Of a stretch of DNA of 64,000 nt, positions 35,788 to 45,118 are shown piece after piece. The notes under the pieces were generated by a model, which was given only the letters and a program-made list of their open reading frames with translations, searched no databases and was not told where the DNA came from. This stretch comes from Litchfieldia stipae (GTDB lineage: Bacteria > Bacillota > Bacilli > Bacillales > Bacillaceae_L), in NCBI RefSeq assembly GCF_014837155.1, contig NZ_JACYHA010000011.1, positions 1 through 64,000 on the forward strand, written 5' to 3'. The position numbers and the translations under genes were made by a program. Position 1 is the first letter of the stretch. Each line of letters begins with the position of its first letter.

Positions 35788-36216
35788 CTAGCATTCTTTA
35801 TTCTTTTCTTTACTTTGACACTTTGAACAAATACAAGGAATCACCTTTGTATCCTTACAGATATTATTTTTTTGTTTATCACATTTTTTAGAACATTTGT
35901 CTTTATCTTTCGAATCGCATTTTTCATGACATGCCTCATCATCAATTGAAATAACTTCTTCTAACTTAAATTGAAGTAATGTTTGAGAACTGACAATCGA
36001 TCGCAGCATCTTATTGACGCTTGCATTTAATTTTATATAATCCTCAACGTTACAAGGATCCTTTTTTAAGAAATGTTGTATTTTTTCCCCTTCTGCATTC
36101 AAAATATGGGATAAACCAATCTCCTCTAATGCAATGGATGCAAGCAATAAATTGATCGTTTCACAACGGGTTAGTGAGATTTTTGGAGTAATGTTAGGAA
36201 TAGTAGGTAATGACAT
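35788..36216 (-). CDS. Helical surface-family protein with Cys-rich tail
   Basis: 142-residue member of the same family as the chromosomal genes at 22455 and 22993: MSLPTIPNITPKISLTRCET, core ALEEIGLSHILNAEGEKIQ, and a second helical segment. Unlike those, it ends in a Lys/Cys-rich tail with nine cysteines (CHEKCDSKDKDKCSKKCDKQ, VIPCICSKCQ), suited to metal binding or disulfide cross-linking in a spore layer. The start at 36216 has GGAGGATCTAT; the frame is open 11 codons upstream. First gene of the passenger operon. Confidence 0.72.
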   Translation of the reverse strand: MSLPTIPNITPKISLTRCETINLLLASIALEEIGLSHILNAEGEKIQHFLKKDPCNVEDYIKLNASVNKMLRSIVSSQTLLQFKLEEVISIDDEACHEKCDSKDKDKCSKKCDKQKNNICKDTKVIPCICSKCQSKEKNKEC

Positions 36217-36420
36217 ATAGATCCTCCAATCCATTTTTGCCTTTATCAAATGACTAGGACGTTCTTTATAATATATGAGTTATGAAATAATTGGTTCCTA
36301 GTTATTTGAAATTAGAGTGGATATAAAACAGTTTAAGAAATCACTTTTTTATCGAAAAACTATATGCTTCTCAGACGAATTAGTGTTATGTAATAAGACA
36401 AGTGGTATGTCAACACTAGA

Positions 36421-37257
36421 CTAGACAATTTTTTTAAGGTGTTCTATTTTGTATTCAATTGGGCTTAAATACCCCAGTGATCCGTGAATTCTTATATGAT
36501 TAAACCAATGAACATAATCTTCTAATTCCAACTTTAACTGTTCTAAACTTTCAAAATATTTACCTTTTACAAATTCTGTCTTAATAATTTTAAATGTGGC
36601 TTCGGCTACTGCGTTATCATATGGGCAACCTTTCATGCTTAACGACCGTTTAATCTCGAATGTATCTAAAGCTTCATCGATTGTCTTGTTTTTAAACTCG
36701 TTTCCTCGGTCTGTGTGAAATAGTTGAATTTGTCTTAAATCAGCTTTAATCGTTGATAAGGCTTGGTAGACTAGTCCAGCATCTTTATTAGGACCGGCAC
36801 TATGTCCAACAATTTCTCTATTGTAAAGATCAACAAATAGACATATGTAATGCCAATTTTTTTGGACCCTTACGTATGTTAAATCACTGACTACAACCGT
36901 TAATTCCTTTTGTTGATCAAATTCCCTATTCAACACATTTTCAACTTTAGATTCATTACATTTATCCACATGTGGCTTAAACTGGCCAACTGTATAGTTT
37001 GATACTAGCCCATTTTCTTTCATGATTCGGCCAATACGTCTTCTGGATGCAATTTTACCGAGTTTTTCCAACTCATGTTTTATCTTACGAGTGCCATAGT
37101 TCTGGCGGCTTTTATGAAAAATATCGATGATGGTAACAGTAAGTTCATCATCTGATTTAGATTGCTCTTTTGCTTCATAATAATAGGTACTTCTTGGGAG
37201 TTGTAGGACGTCGCACATTGCTGATATCGAGTATTTGTGACGATTATTTTTAATCAC
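36421..37257 (-). CDS. IS3-family transposase OrfB, copy 2
   Basis: 278-residue OrfB from GTG 37257, with all three catalytic motifs intact (VVSDLTYVRVQKNWHYICLF, LFHTDRGNEFKN, NAVAEATFKIIKTE). The longer upstream frame is IS21-derived and not native. Because IS21 sits between orfA and this gene, the OrfAB fusion can no longer be made from this copy. Confidence 0.85.
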   Translation of the reverse strand: MIKNNRHKYSISAMCDVLQLPRSTYYYEAKEQSKSDDELTVTIIDIFHKSRQNYGTRKIKHELEKLGKIASRRRIGRIMKENGLVSNYTVGQFKPHVDKCNESKVENVLNREFDQQKELTVVVSDLTYVRVQKNWHYICLFVDLYNREIVGHSAGPNKDAGLVYQALSTIKADLRQIQLFHTDRGNEFKNKTIDEALDTFEIKRSLSMKGCPYDNAVAEATFKIIKTEFVKGKYFESLEQLKLELEDYVHWFNHIRIHGSLGYLSPIEYKIEHLKKIV

Positions 37258-37275
37258 ATTTACTTTCGTCCTAGT

Positions 37276-37281
37276 ATCAGC
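37276..37281. repeat. IS21 target duplication ATCAGC
   Basis: ATCAGC at 37276-37281 and again at 39720-39725 flanks the IS21 element. Copy 1 of the IS3 element has a single ATCAGC at this place (33645-33650), which proves the insertion point. Confidence 0.85.
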
Positions 37282-37348
37282 TTGTTTTTGGCAAGTAGGA
37301 AATGTATCAAATGGCAATTAAAAATGTACCACTTGCCAATCCCTATAT

Positions 37349-38073
37349 TTACTTATTGTGTAATAATGATTCTTTATACCGGTAGCTTTCTCCATTAAAT
37401 ACAATTAAATGAGAATGGTGAATCAGCCGATCGATCACAGCTTCCGTTAAGATCGGATCCCCAAATACGTGATTCCACTGACCAAATTGTAAATTCGTCG
37501 TCACAATCATGCTCTTTCTTTCATAACACATTGAGATGACTTGAAAAAGAAGTTCTGCCCCCTGTTTATGTAGAGGGATGTACCCTATTTCATCAAGAAT
37601 CAGAAGATCGAGTTTCTCTATCTGCTTAAAGACCCGGCTCAACGAGCCTTTTTCGTGCGCATCTAGTAAGCTATTCACTAGACCAGTTACCGTATAAAAT
37701 TTGATGCGCTTCTCTAATTTTTGAATCGCGTTTAAACCAATTAACGTGGATAAGTAGGTCTTTCCGGTACCCACACCTCCATAAAAGATTAGATTTTCTC
37801 CATTTTCAATAAAGTGCCCGTTTAACAGATATTCTGCTGTGATGCCTTGAGCCATTTGAATGTGGGTCCATTCAAATGGCTTTCCTGCTATTTTAGGCAA
37901 CGTTGCCTGAGAGAGTAATTGGTAACCTTTCGTTTTTCCCGTTGTTTCACTTCTTGTTCAAAGAGTTGGAGAAGATACTCCTCATGGCTCATTGCTTCGA
38001 TTTCATGATAATGCTGACGAATCCAGCTTAATTTCAACCGTTTTGCATATTCTCGAATCTTTTGATCCATCAC
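37349..38073 (-). pseudogene. istB: IS21 helper ATPase IstB, frameshifted
   Basis: AAA+ helper of IS21 transposition, in two frames: an N-terminal part (38073 to about 37935: MMDQKIREYAKRLKLSWIRQ...) and a C-terminal part to 37349 with Walker A FYGGVGTGKTYLS, Walker B LLILDEIGY and VTTNLQFGQW. The frames join as ...KGYQLLSQATLPKIAGKPF if one A is added to the A5 run complementary to 37933-37937. Either a real mutation or an assembly error. Confidence 0.8.
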
Positions 38074-39577
38074 TGCTTCCCTCCTCTAGAAGGGAAAAGC
38101 TGATCATAATGCTCTAACCCTCTTGTCGCATTCGGTATGACAGGTAACGAACCTTTCGGTTGAATGATAGGGCGCTGTCCTCGTCCGTTAATGAGTTGAT
38201 AAAACACTTGTTTAATCGACTCTACAGATGGATGCCCGTTTTCAGAGGCAAGCTGTAAAGCTTGCGTAGGTAACTCAAAATCGTAGTCTTTTAGAATCAC
38301 CGATAAGAGCTGTAATGCTTGTTGTTTTTCTGACAGCGTACATTGTGTAAAGTATTGTTGCCACAATGGAGGTAACTGATCGTAAAAACTTGTGTATTTC
38401 ATCGCTGTCGGTCTTTTCGACATCAACGTTAGATACGGTTGCCATATCATCGATTTTTGTTTATTACCGTAAAGACGTGGATGGCAAACAATCGTGTCAT
38501 AATCTTCTGTTAGGATCTCGATTCGGTTGTACGAGATTTTTGCCAAAACTGTGGATTTGGCAAAACGCGGAGACGTCGAATAGAGTTTATTTTCCACTCG
38601 AATATAGCCATACTTATCAGCTTTTACTTGTTCATACCGCACACACTCATACTCTTTCGCTGGTAACTGTAAAAACTGCTCTTTATCTGCCAAATACAGT
38701 TCGGCAAGTACAATACCTTTTTGATAATGAAGACGGTTTCGTTCCTTTTCTGCCTTTCCCCATAGCGTTTCATTCAGTTGTTCTATGTCATGCACCACAA
38801 GCTCCGGAAGAAAGAAGTTGTTTCGAACATATTTCACCATCGATTCCACATGTCCTTTTTCGTTTCCACTAGCCGGATTACAAAATTCATATTCAAAACC
38901 ATAATGGCAAACAAAACGCTGAAACTCCTCCGTTAGCTCTCGCTCCCCATTAGGTAATACTTTTTTCACCGCAGGTGATAAATTATCAAAACGAATTACT
39001 CTAGGTACTCCACCTATGTGATGAAAGATTCGTTTCAACCCTTCTAAAAAGCAATCCCGATTTTCAGATGGAAACACCTGAACGTAAAAGGTATTACTAT
39101 AGGGAAACGATAAAACCAAATATGGCCATGTCACTACTTCTCCACGATATTTAAATGGTGCCTCCCTAAAGTCCACTTGAGCTGTTCCTGGCTTCGACTC
39201 TAATGGCAATGCAGCTGTTTCTGTTTCTTCGGAAAGCTGTTTTTTACGTTGGGATACATAATGCCGAACGGATCGTGCGGAACCTTCAAACCCATATTCT
39301 TCGACAAGTTGCGTATACATCCGTTGAGCAGTTCGTTGAAACTTCTTTTTCTTCTTCAAGTCTTCTTGAAGCCATTGATCTAGAATCGGTTTCACAGGAT
39401 CCATGACTTTTGCTTTTCGTTTTTGCTTTGGTACTTCTGAAGGACTAAAATCCTCCACCTCTGCATATTTCCGAACCGTTCTACGGTCTCGACTCATTTG
39501 TTTGGCAATAGAGCTATACGAACGCCCTTTTTTATTTGTTCATGTCTGATATAATTAATTTCTGCCACTGCTAACAT
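38070..39577 (-). pseudogene. istA: IS21 transposase IstA, frameshifted near N-terminus
   Basis: IS21-family DDE transposase. The long frame (38070-39497) has the integrase core (KPGTAQVDFREAPFKYRGEV, RVIRFDNLSPAVKKVL, NEKGHVESMVKYVRNNFF). The true N-terminus MLAVAEINYIRHEQIKKG starts at 39577 in another frame and joins SYSSIAKQMSRDRRTVRKYA if one A is added to the A6 run complementary to 39528-39533. The translated remainder lacks the first part of the helix-turn-helix. Confidence 0.8.
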
Positions 39578-39719
39578 CTCCTTCATCGCCTCCTGTCATT
39601 TTTGCCCAATAACAGGAAGTTTATTTGAATGTAGGAATGTTGGCAAGTGGTTTTTTTATGCCCGAAAAGGGCTACATAAATTAATTGCCAAACTGTACAT
39701 TTTTAGTTTGCCATAAACA

Positions 39720-39985
39720 ATCAGCGCAGCTTGCTTTAAAATATCATTCTCCATCAGTAAACGCTGATTTTCTTTACGGAGTTTGATCAACTCTTCTTCT
39801 TCAGGTGTTCGGTTATCCTTCTCTTTAAATGAACCAGATGTTTGGCTCTGTTTCACCCATTTGTCTAATGCCGAAGGCGTTAAATTGTATTCACTTATAA
39901 TGTCTTTTCTAGGCTTACCACTTTCATATAGTTTGACCATTTGAGCTTTAAATTCGGGAGTAAATGTTCTTCTAGTTCTCGTCAT
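39720..39985 (-). pseudogene. IS3-family OrfA, copy 2, 3-prime end replaced by IS21
   Basis: Helix-turn-helix protein as in copy 1 (MTRTRRTFTPEFKAQMVKLY...). It is native to AALI at the IS21 junction; the last residues are replaced by IS21 sequence and the frame ends at 39656. The DNA-binding and zipper regions are kept, but the link to orfB is broken. Confidence 0.8.
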
Positions 39986-40069
39986 ATCGGCGTACCTCCA
40001 TTAACTGAATGAGATGAAGTAGACTTCCAAATTTAGAGGGTAAACACCGCAACTTGACAAGGAACCTCT

Positions 40070-40143
40070 ACGGGCATGCTTTCCCAGCCAGGAAACCAGA
40101 TGATGAAAACATCTGGCTTGCCAAACAGACTAGCATACCCGCC
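40070..40143 (-). ncRNA. 74-nt structured leader of IS3-type transposase, copy 2
   Basis: Counterpart of 33988-34061. Stem GCGGGTATGCT with AGCATGCCCGT (two wobble pairs), outer AGGAG with TTCCT, apical CCAGATG with CATCTGG (fully paired here, one mismatch in copy 1). Paired changes between the copies support an RNA or DNA structure under selection. Confidence 0.6.
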
Positions 40144-40262
40144 TCTCCTAGTAAAGTTGCTGGTATGGGATCTCTTACGTTTGTTAGCAGTATACCCAGA
40201 TTAGGTAGTTAGTCTACTTGACCTTAATTTTTTTGTCCAGTTAAGTGTAGCCGATTCAGATG

Positions 40263-41023
40263 TTTGGCTACTTGGGCAGCATCGATTAGTCTGCGGAGAC
40301 AGTACAAAGAAAGACACCTTTAATGTCTTGATGGATGGGAAAACTGCTAATTTGGTAGTTACGGACCCTCCATATAATGTTAACTATGAAGGCACTGCTG
40401 GAAAAATCAAAAATGACAATATGGCTAACGAAGCGTTCTACGATTTCCTGCTTGCAGCATTTCAGAACACCGAAGCAGTAATGGCGAAGGACGCTTCTAT
40501 TTATGTATTCCATGCGGATACCGAAGGACTCAATTTTAGAAGAGCATTCTCCGATGCAGGATTTTATCTTTCCGGTACTTGTATTTGGAAAAAGCAGTCC
40601 CTTGTTCTCGGTCGCTCTCCTTATCAGTGGCAGCATGAACCTATTCTCTTTGGGTGGAAAAAGAAAGGCAAGCATAACTGGTATTCCGATAGAAAGCAGA
40701 CCACCATCTGGGAATTTGAGAAACCGAAGAAAAACAGTGATCATCCTACGATGAAACCAGTTGCACTTGTGGCCTACCCTATTTTGAACTCAAGCCTTTC
40801 TAATTGTATCGTGCTTGATCCTTTTGGTGGTTCAGGAAGTACACTGATTGCTTGTGAGCAGACAGATAGAATCTGTTACACCATTGAACTGGATGAAAAG
40901 TACTGTGATGTTATTGTGAAAAGGTATATTGAGCAAGTTGGAAACTCAGACGGTGTGTTTCTTTTAAGAGATGGTTCGAAAATAAGATATTGTGACCTGC
41001 CGGAGGTGAATGCAGATGAGTAA
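40263..41023 (+). pseudogene. ParB-domain DNA methyltransferase, C-terminal part (split)
   Basis: Continuation of the gene cut at 32770: WLLGQHRLVCGDS, then the N6/N4 methyltransferase domain with VVTDPPYNVNYEG (catalytic DPPY, motif IV) and VLDPFGGSGSTLIACEQ (SAM-binding FxGxG, motif I), giving the beta-class order. Translation of this half alone could begin at 40328 (MMDGKTANLV), which keeps both motifs, so some activity without the ParB domain is possible. It overlaps the next methyltransferase start. Confidence 0.88.
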
Positions 41024-42928
41024 ATTGACACTCGGCTCCCTTTTTGATGGGAGCGGAGGTTTTCCTCTAGGCGGTCTGCTCTGTGGCATTGAGCCTTTAT
41101 GGGCATCTGAAATTGAGCCGTTTCCTATAAGAGTTACGACCAAACGCATCCCTCAGATGAAGCATTATGGGGATATAAACAAATTAAATGGTGCGGAGCT
41201 TCCACCTGTAGATATCATAACATTTGGCTCTCCCTGCACAGATATGAGTGTGGCGGGTAAAAGAGCTGGTCTGGACGGAGAACAATCCGTCCTTTTTTAT
41301 GAAGCAATAAGAATTATCAAGGAAATGAGGTGTAAGACCAATGGACAATATCCAAGGTATGCAGTCTGGGAAAATGTACCCGGCGCATTCTCGTCAAATA
41401 AAGGAGAGGACTTTAGGGCAGTCCTCGAAGCGGTCATCGGTGTCAAAGAGCCGAACACCTCGGTGCCTTTACCTGAAAAAGGACGATGGCCATACGCTGA
41501 CATCTATATGGGAGACGGATGGAGTGTGGCTTACCGAACTATCGATGCGCAATATTTCGGAGTACCCCAACGTCGTCGTAGAATCTACCTTGTCGCAGAT
41601 TTTGCAGGCAGATGTGCCGCAGAAATACTATTTGAGTCCGAAGGCATGCCAAGGAATTTTGCGCCGAGCGGCAGCCCGTGGCAAAGAACTGCCGGAAATG
41701 CTAAAAACTGCACTGGAAAGACAGGCACTGTATGCTTAAACGATCAAGGTGGACAACGCATCGATGTGCTTGATGGTAAGACAGCAACACTTAGAGCAAA
41801 AGCAAATCATCCACCCTGTGTAATGTTTGAAAACCACAGTCAAGATACACGATACAAAGGCCCCGTTGATGTAGCACCAACTGTATCCGCTACATATGGG
41901 AAGGGTGGTAATAATCAACCTTTTGTAACAACTGCTGGATTCTGCACAGAACATTCATCGGATAGTCGTAGTATTGGATATGAGGAGGAAATTTCACCAA
42001 CGTTAAGGGCAGGAGTCGTACCAGCGGCTGTATCATTAAATGGTGTGAAGGTGGCGGTAAAGGTGCGTTAATTCAAGATGATAAGTCTGCGACCCTTGGA
42101 TGCAACAATGACCAGACCGTTTTTGTGCCTACTGCATTTGGCATCTGTTCTGATAAGAGCAACTCTATGCAGTCAAGCAATCCTCATAGCGGTATATATG
42201 AAGCGGATACTTCCCGAACCATCGATGCTAATGGTGGAAATCCGGGATGTAATCAAGGTGGTATTGCAGTAGTTGCTCTTCAAGGCTCGATGATTGGAAG
42301 ACAGGATAAAAACGGTCCTCAAGGCGATGGTATAAATGACAATATGAGTTTCACTCTTAATACAGTGGATAGACATGGTGTTGTGTATGCAATTGATCGT
42401 GAAACCTTTAACTGCGGACAGAATTTTGCTAGAAATTTAGGGATAACAGAAGACAGTGTTGCATCAACATTAAATGCTCAAGGTCCATCGGCTGTGGCAC
42501 AACCTTATCAGAATGTCAGTGGTACGATTTCTGCAGGCGCACATCCAAGTGGTTTTAACGGTCAGGATGCATCAAACGATATGCTTGTTACAGTCAAGAA
42601 AAACGATGAGCCAGAATATATCGTTCGAAGGCTTACACCAACGGAATGTGCAAGATTGCAAGGTTTTCCTGATGATTGGTGTGATGACCTCGGTACGGAA
42701 AACCCTACAGAGGATGAAATTTTATTCTGGACGGAGGTTTGGGAAACTCACCGCAAAATCATGGGTAAGAGCAGCAAGCCAAAAACAAGAAAGCAGATTA
42801 TAAAATGGCTTAATAACCCTCATTCTGATTCAGCTGAGTATAAAATGTGGGGTAATGGTGTAGCACTTCCATGCGTCTGTTATGTGCTGACTGGCATTGT
42901 GTTATCTGCTGAAAATACCGCCGATTAA
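41016..42928 (+). pseudogene. DNA (cytosine-5)-methyltransferase, frameshifted
   Basis: C5-cytosine DNA methyltransferase in two frames, 41016-42071 and up to 42928. Motif I is GSLFDGSGGFPLGG, motif IV FGSPCTDMSVAGKRAG with the catalytic Cys, motif VI VWENVPGAF, motif VIII QRRRRIYLV, and after the shift motif IX RRLTPTECARLQGFPDDW and motif X MWGNGVALP. A single base change near 42040-42052 separates the frames; in the corrected frame the text reads EGGGKGALIQDDKSATLGCN. The target-recognition region is long and made of repeated TL/TI-x-A units. Start 41016 follows GGAGGTGAATGCAG. Confidence 0.85.
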
Positions 42929-42977
42929 TGGAAGAGTCTTTTCTACAGAAAGATGCTCTAAATGACTTGATATTAAC

Positions 42978-43010
42978 AGCCTTTAGAGAGATATATGTAT
43001 GTACCGAAAA
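42978..43010 (+). promoter_or_regulatory. Shared upstream motif, copy 1
   Basis: AGCCTTTAGAGAGATATATG followed by TATGTACCGAAAA lies 19 bases before the gene at 43030. A close copy is at 44116-44148 before the amidoligase gene. It may be an operator, promoter or RNA element; no standard -35/-10 pair is seen. Confidence 0.5.
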
Positions 43011-43029
43011 TAGAAAGGCGGTATAAAAA

Positions 43030-43818
43030 ATGCAGATAAACTATAATGTCACAGGAGAAAAAAGAAAAGAGCTAGTCAACGCAATCAGCCAAAAACTGAA
43101 TGCTCCTGCAAGATATCTTGGAGCGCCTACATTTGCATATGAGGTGGCAGATTACAACATTGACAAAAACGGGGTGGTCAGAGGACCAGATAATTCTAAA
43201 CTGGTTAATGATCTATTAGGCCTTCATGACTTTAAGGCGGTTACAGAAGAATATGACACACCACTTCCAGCAGCAGAGCCTGTTCTTGAAAATATTCAAG
43301 TTCCCAATGAAGCGGCTCTTGGGGGTAGGGTAAATCCAAATAGTGATTACGAAGAACCTCCCGTATACAGCGAATCAAATGAAACCGAAGAAGCTATTAG
43401 TTTGATTATTCAAATGCCGAGGGCGGGTTTTAGCGAAACTGCACTTGGTAACCTAAAAGGATTGGTAGAAAGTAAAGAAACCCTTATAAAGAAAGCACTT
43501 GATACTGACTCTATTCCCATTATCATAAATGAGGAATTTATAACCTTCCCTTGGTTCCAGAGTGAGTGCTCCGCAGAGGAGGTTAAGGCTTATACCCACT
43601 TTGTAACAGCACTTTGTGAAATGGCAAAGAAGCAGACCCGCGTCAACTCGACCGAGAAATCAGTGGAGAATGAAAAGTACGCTTTCCGTTGTTTCCTTCT
43701 AAGACTTGGCTTTATTGGGCCAGAATACAAAACAGAACGAAAAATTCTCCTCTCCAAACTGTCCGGTAGCTCTGCCTTCAAAAGCGGAAGTGCCAAGCAT
43801 GAGGAGGTGAGTGAATAA
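43030..43818 (+). CDS. Virulence-related-type protein of unknown function
   Basis: 262-residue soluble protein. The N-terminal 75 residues (NYNVTGEKRKELVNAISQKL, APTFAYEVADYNIDKNGVVR) match proteins annotated as virulence-related in Firmicutes mobile elements, without known activity. An acidic Pro-rich linker (about 85-125) and a helical middle follow. The last 50 residues (VENEKYAFRCFLLRLGFIG...) are shared with the amidoligase at 44181. Start follows AAAGGCGGTATAAAAA. Confidence 0.7.
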   Translation: MQINYNVTGEKRKELVNAISQKLNAPARYLGAPTFAYEVADYNIDKNGVVRGPDNSKLVNDLLGLHDFKAVTEEYDTPLPAAEPVLENIQVPNEAALGGRVNPNSDYEEPPVYSESNETEEAISLIIQMPRAGFSETALGNLKGLVESKETLIKKALDTDSIPIIINEEFITFPWFQSECSAEEVKAYTHFVTALCEMAKKQTRVNSTEKSVENEKYAFRCFLLRLGFIGPEYKTERKILLSKLSGSSAFKSGSAKHEEVSE

Positions 43819-44045
43819 TGAATATCATTCATCCAGAAATGCTAAAGCAACTTAGAAGTTATTACACTCCAGGAACTCGTGTCATGCTACTTAAGATGAA
43901 TGACCCTTATACCAAGCTTCAGCCAGGAGATAAAGGTACGGTTACTAGTGTTGATGATATGGGAACTATCCACGTCAGTTGGGATTCAGGCAGTTCCCTT
44001 GGAGTGGTTTTTGGAGAGGATTTATGCAAGAAAATCGAAGAATAA
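43818..44045 (+). CDS. DUF4314 family protein
   Basis: 75-residue DUF4314 protein: an SH3-like beta fold with PGTRVMLLKMNDPYTKLQPG and DKGTVTSVDDMGTIHVSWDS. Often found in phages and integrative elements beside the same neighbours. No known function; the fold suggests protein or nucleic-acid binding. Its ATG overlaps the preceding stop (TAATG). Confidence 0.82.
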   Translation: MNIIHPEMLKQLRSYYTPGTRVMLLKMNDPYTKLQPGDKGTVTSVDDMGTIHVSWDSGSSLGVVFGEDLCKKIEE

Positions 44046-44115
44046 AAACACACATTTTAACCCCAATATGGCAGTAAATATGTAGATTTATATTGCAGAA
44101 TTGTCTTGCTATATA

Positions 44116-44148
44116 AGCCTTTTAGAGTGATATATGTACATGCCGAAA
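44116..44148 (+). promoter_or_regulatory. Shared upstream motif, copy 2
   Basis: AGCCTTTTAGAGTGATATATG then TACATGCCGAAAG, 32 bases before the amidoligase start. It matches copy 1 (42978-43010) along its length with few changes. Confidence 0.5.
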
Positions 44149-44180
44149 GGACAAACACACTTTAAAAGGAGCGATACACG

Positions 44181-45080
44181 ATGTTAAGTGCAAAATTCGG
44201 GATTGAGATTGAATTTACAGGGATTACAAGGGAAAGGGCGGCTAGAGTCGCTGCAGAGTTTTTGCAAGGCATTTACAGTGAAGGCGGGACTTACTACGAC
44301 ACCAAGAAGGTAAAAACTTCAGATGGTCGAGTGTGGAAGTTTATGTACGATGGGAGCATCAACTGCCAAAGAAAAGAAGGTAGAAGAAAAGTAGCTGCAG
44401 GTAGAGATTATAGTGTTGAGCTGGTTAGCCCAATACTAACCTATCGGGAGGACATTGAAACTTTGCAAGAGCTAGTAAGAAAGCTTCGCAAAGCTGGAGC
44501 CTTTACAAATACATCTTGCGGAATTCACATTCATCTAGACGGTGCTGAACATACCCCACGAAGCATTCGAAACTTTGTAAATATCATTGCAAGTAAAAAT
44601 GACTTATTTTATAAAGCACTTCAGATTGCACCGCAGAGAATGAATTACTGCAAAAAGATGGACAGCATTTTGGTTGAGAAGATAAACCGTAAAAAGCCTA
44701 GAACCATGAGACAAATTGAGGACATTTGGTACGAGGGCTACAGCGAGAGTAGAAGCACTCATTATCACAACAGCCGCTACCATTTCCTCAACCTTCACAG
44801 CTTTTTTACCGGAAACCATACAGTTGAACTTAGAGGGTTCAATAGCGAACTTCATGCAGGAAAGATAAGAAGCTACATTGTTCTAGCACTTGCCATCAAC
44901 CACCAAGCCTTAACACAAAAGTGTGCATCAGCAAAGAAACCGCAGGTGGAAAACGAGAAATTTGCCATGAGAACCTATCTAAACCGGATTGGTTTCATTG
45001 GAGATGAATTTGCAAACTGCAGAGAACATTTGACAGCAGCACTTTCGGGTTCAGCTGCATGGCGGTTTCGGGCGGCCTGA
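44181..45080 (+). CDS. Phage amidoligase (GCS/COOH-NH2 ligase fold)
   Basis: 299-residue putative amidoligase, which would join an amine to a carboxyl group using ATP. The glutamine-synthetase/GCS-like motifs are FGIEIEFTG, YSVELVSPIL, TSCGIHIHLDGA (His pair) and HTVELRGFNSELH. In such phage systems the partner is often an AIG2-type cyclotransferase, found here as the next gene. A C-terminal tail from residue 256 (VENEKFAMRTYLNRIGFIG...) is shared with the protein at 43030. Substrate unknown; peptide tagging or cell-wall modification are possible. Start has AAAGGAGCGATACACG. Confidence 0.82.
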   Translation: MLSAKFGIEIEFTGITRERAARVAAEFLQGIYSEGGTYYDTKKVKTSDGRVWKFMYDGSINCQRKEGRRKVAAGRDYSVELVSPILTYREDIETLQELVRKLRKAGAFTNTSCGIHIHLDGAEHTPRSIRNFVNIIASKNDLFYKALQIAPQRMNYCKKMDSILVEKINRKKPRTMRQIEDIWYEGYSESRSTHYHNSRYHFLNLHSFFTGNHTVELRGFNSELHAGKIRSYIVLALAINHQALTQKCASAKKPQVENEKFAMRTYLNRIGFIGDEFANCREHLTAALSGSAAWRFRAA

Positions 45081-45118
45081 GCTGCCCCTAACCTACAAAG
45101 CTAAGAAGGAGGATTACA

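Larger units (their letters stand above)
37282..39719 (-). mobile_element. IS21-family insertion sequence
   Basis: 2438 bases with ends TGTTTTTGGCAA (left) and TGTTTATGGCAA (right, read inward) plus inner repeats containing ATGTAC and TTGGCAA. It carries istA and istB on the minus strand and interrupts the end of orfA of IS3 copy 2. Both genes have a one-base frameshift at an A run. Confidence 0.85.
32771..40258. mobile_element. Composite transposon bounded by two IS3-family elements
   Basis: 7488 bases inserted in the phage methyltransferase gene. Both outer ends are IS3-type ends, with GATG duplicated outside them. The inner flanks of each IS do not match (GCTC on the right of copy 1, CAAG on the left of copy 2), so the unit moved as one. 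Passengers at 34196-36216 are a glycosyltransferase, an unknown protein and a helical surface-family protein, none phage-like. The right IS is split by an IS21 element. Confidence 0.85.
36403..40258 (-). mobile_element. IS3-family element, copy 2, interrupted by IS21
   Basis: Same ends as copy 1 (TGGTATGTCAACACTA at 36403, GTGTAGCCGATTCA ending at 40258). Without the IS21 insert (37282-39719) and one 6-base duplication it is about 1.4 kb, like copy 1. The two copies differ at many silent and some coding positions, so they are not a recent duplication. Confidence 0.85.

Noticed and set aside
36421-37317. Longer OrfB with an extra N-terminus starting MPFDTFPTC
   Set aside because: The extra residues come from the IS21 end; the comparison with copy 1 places the native start at GTG 37257.
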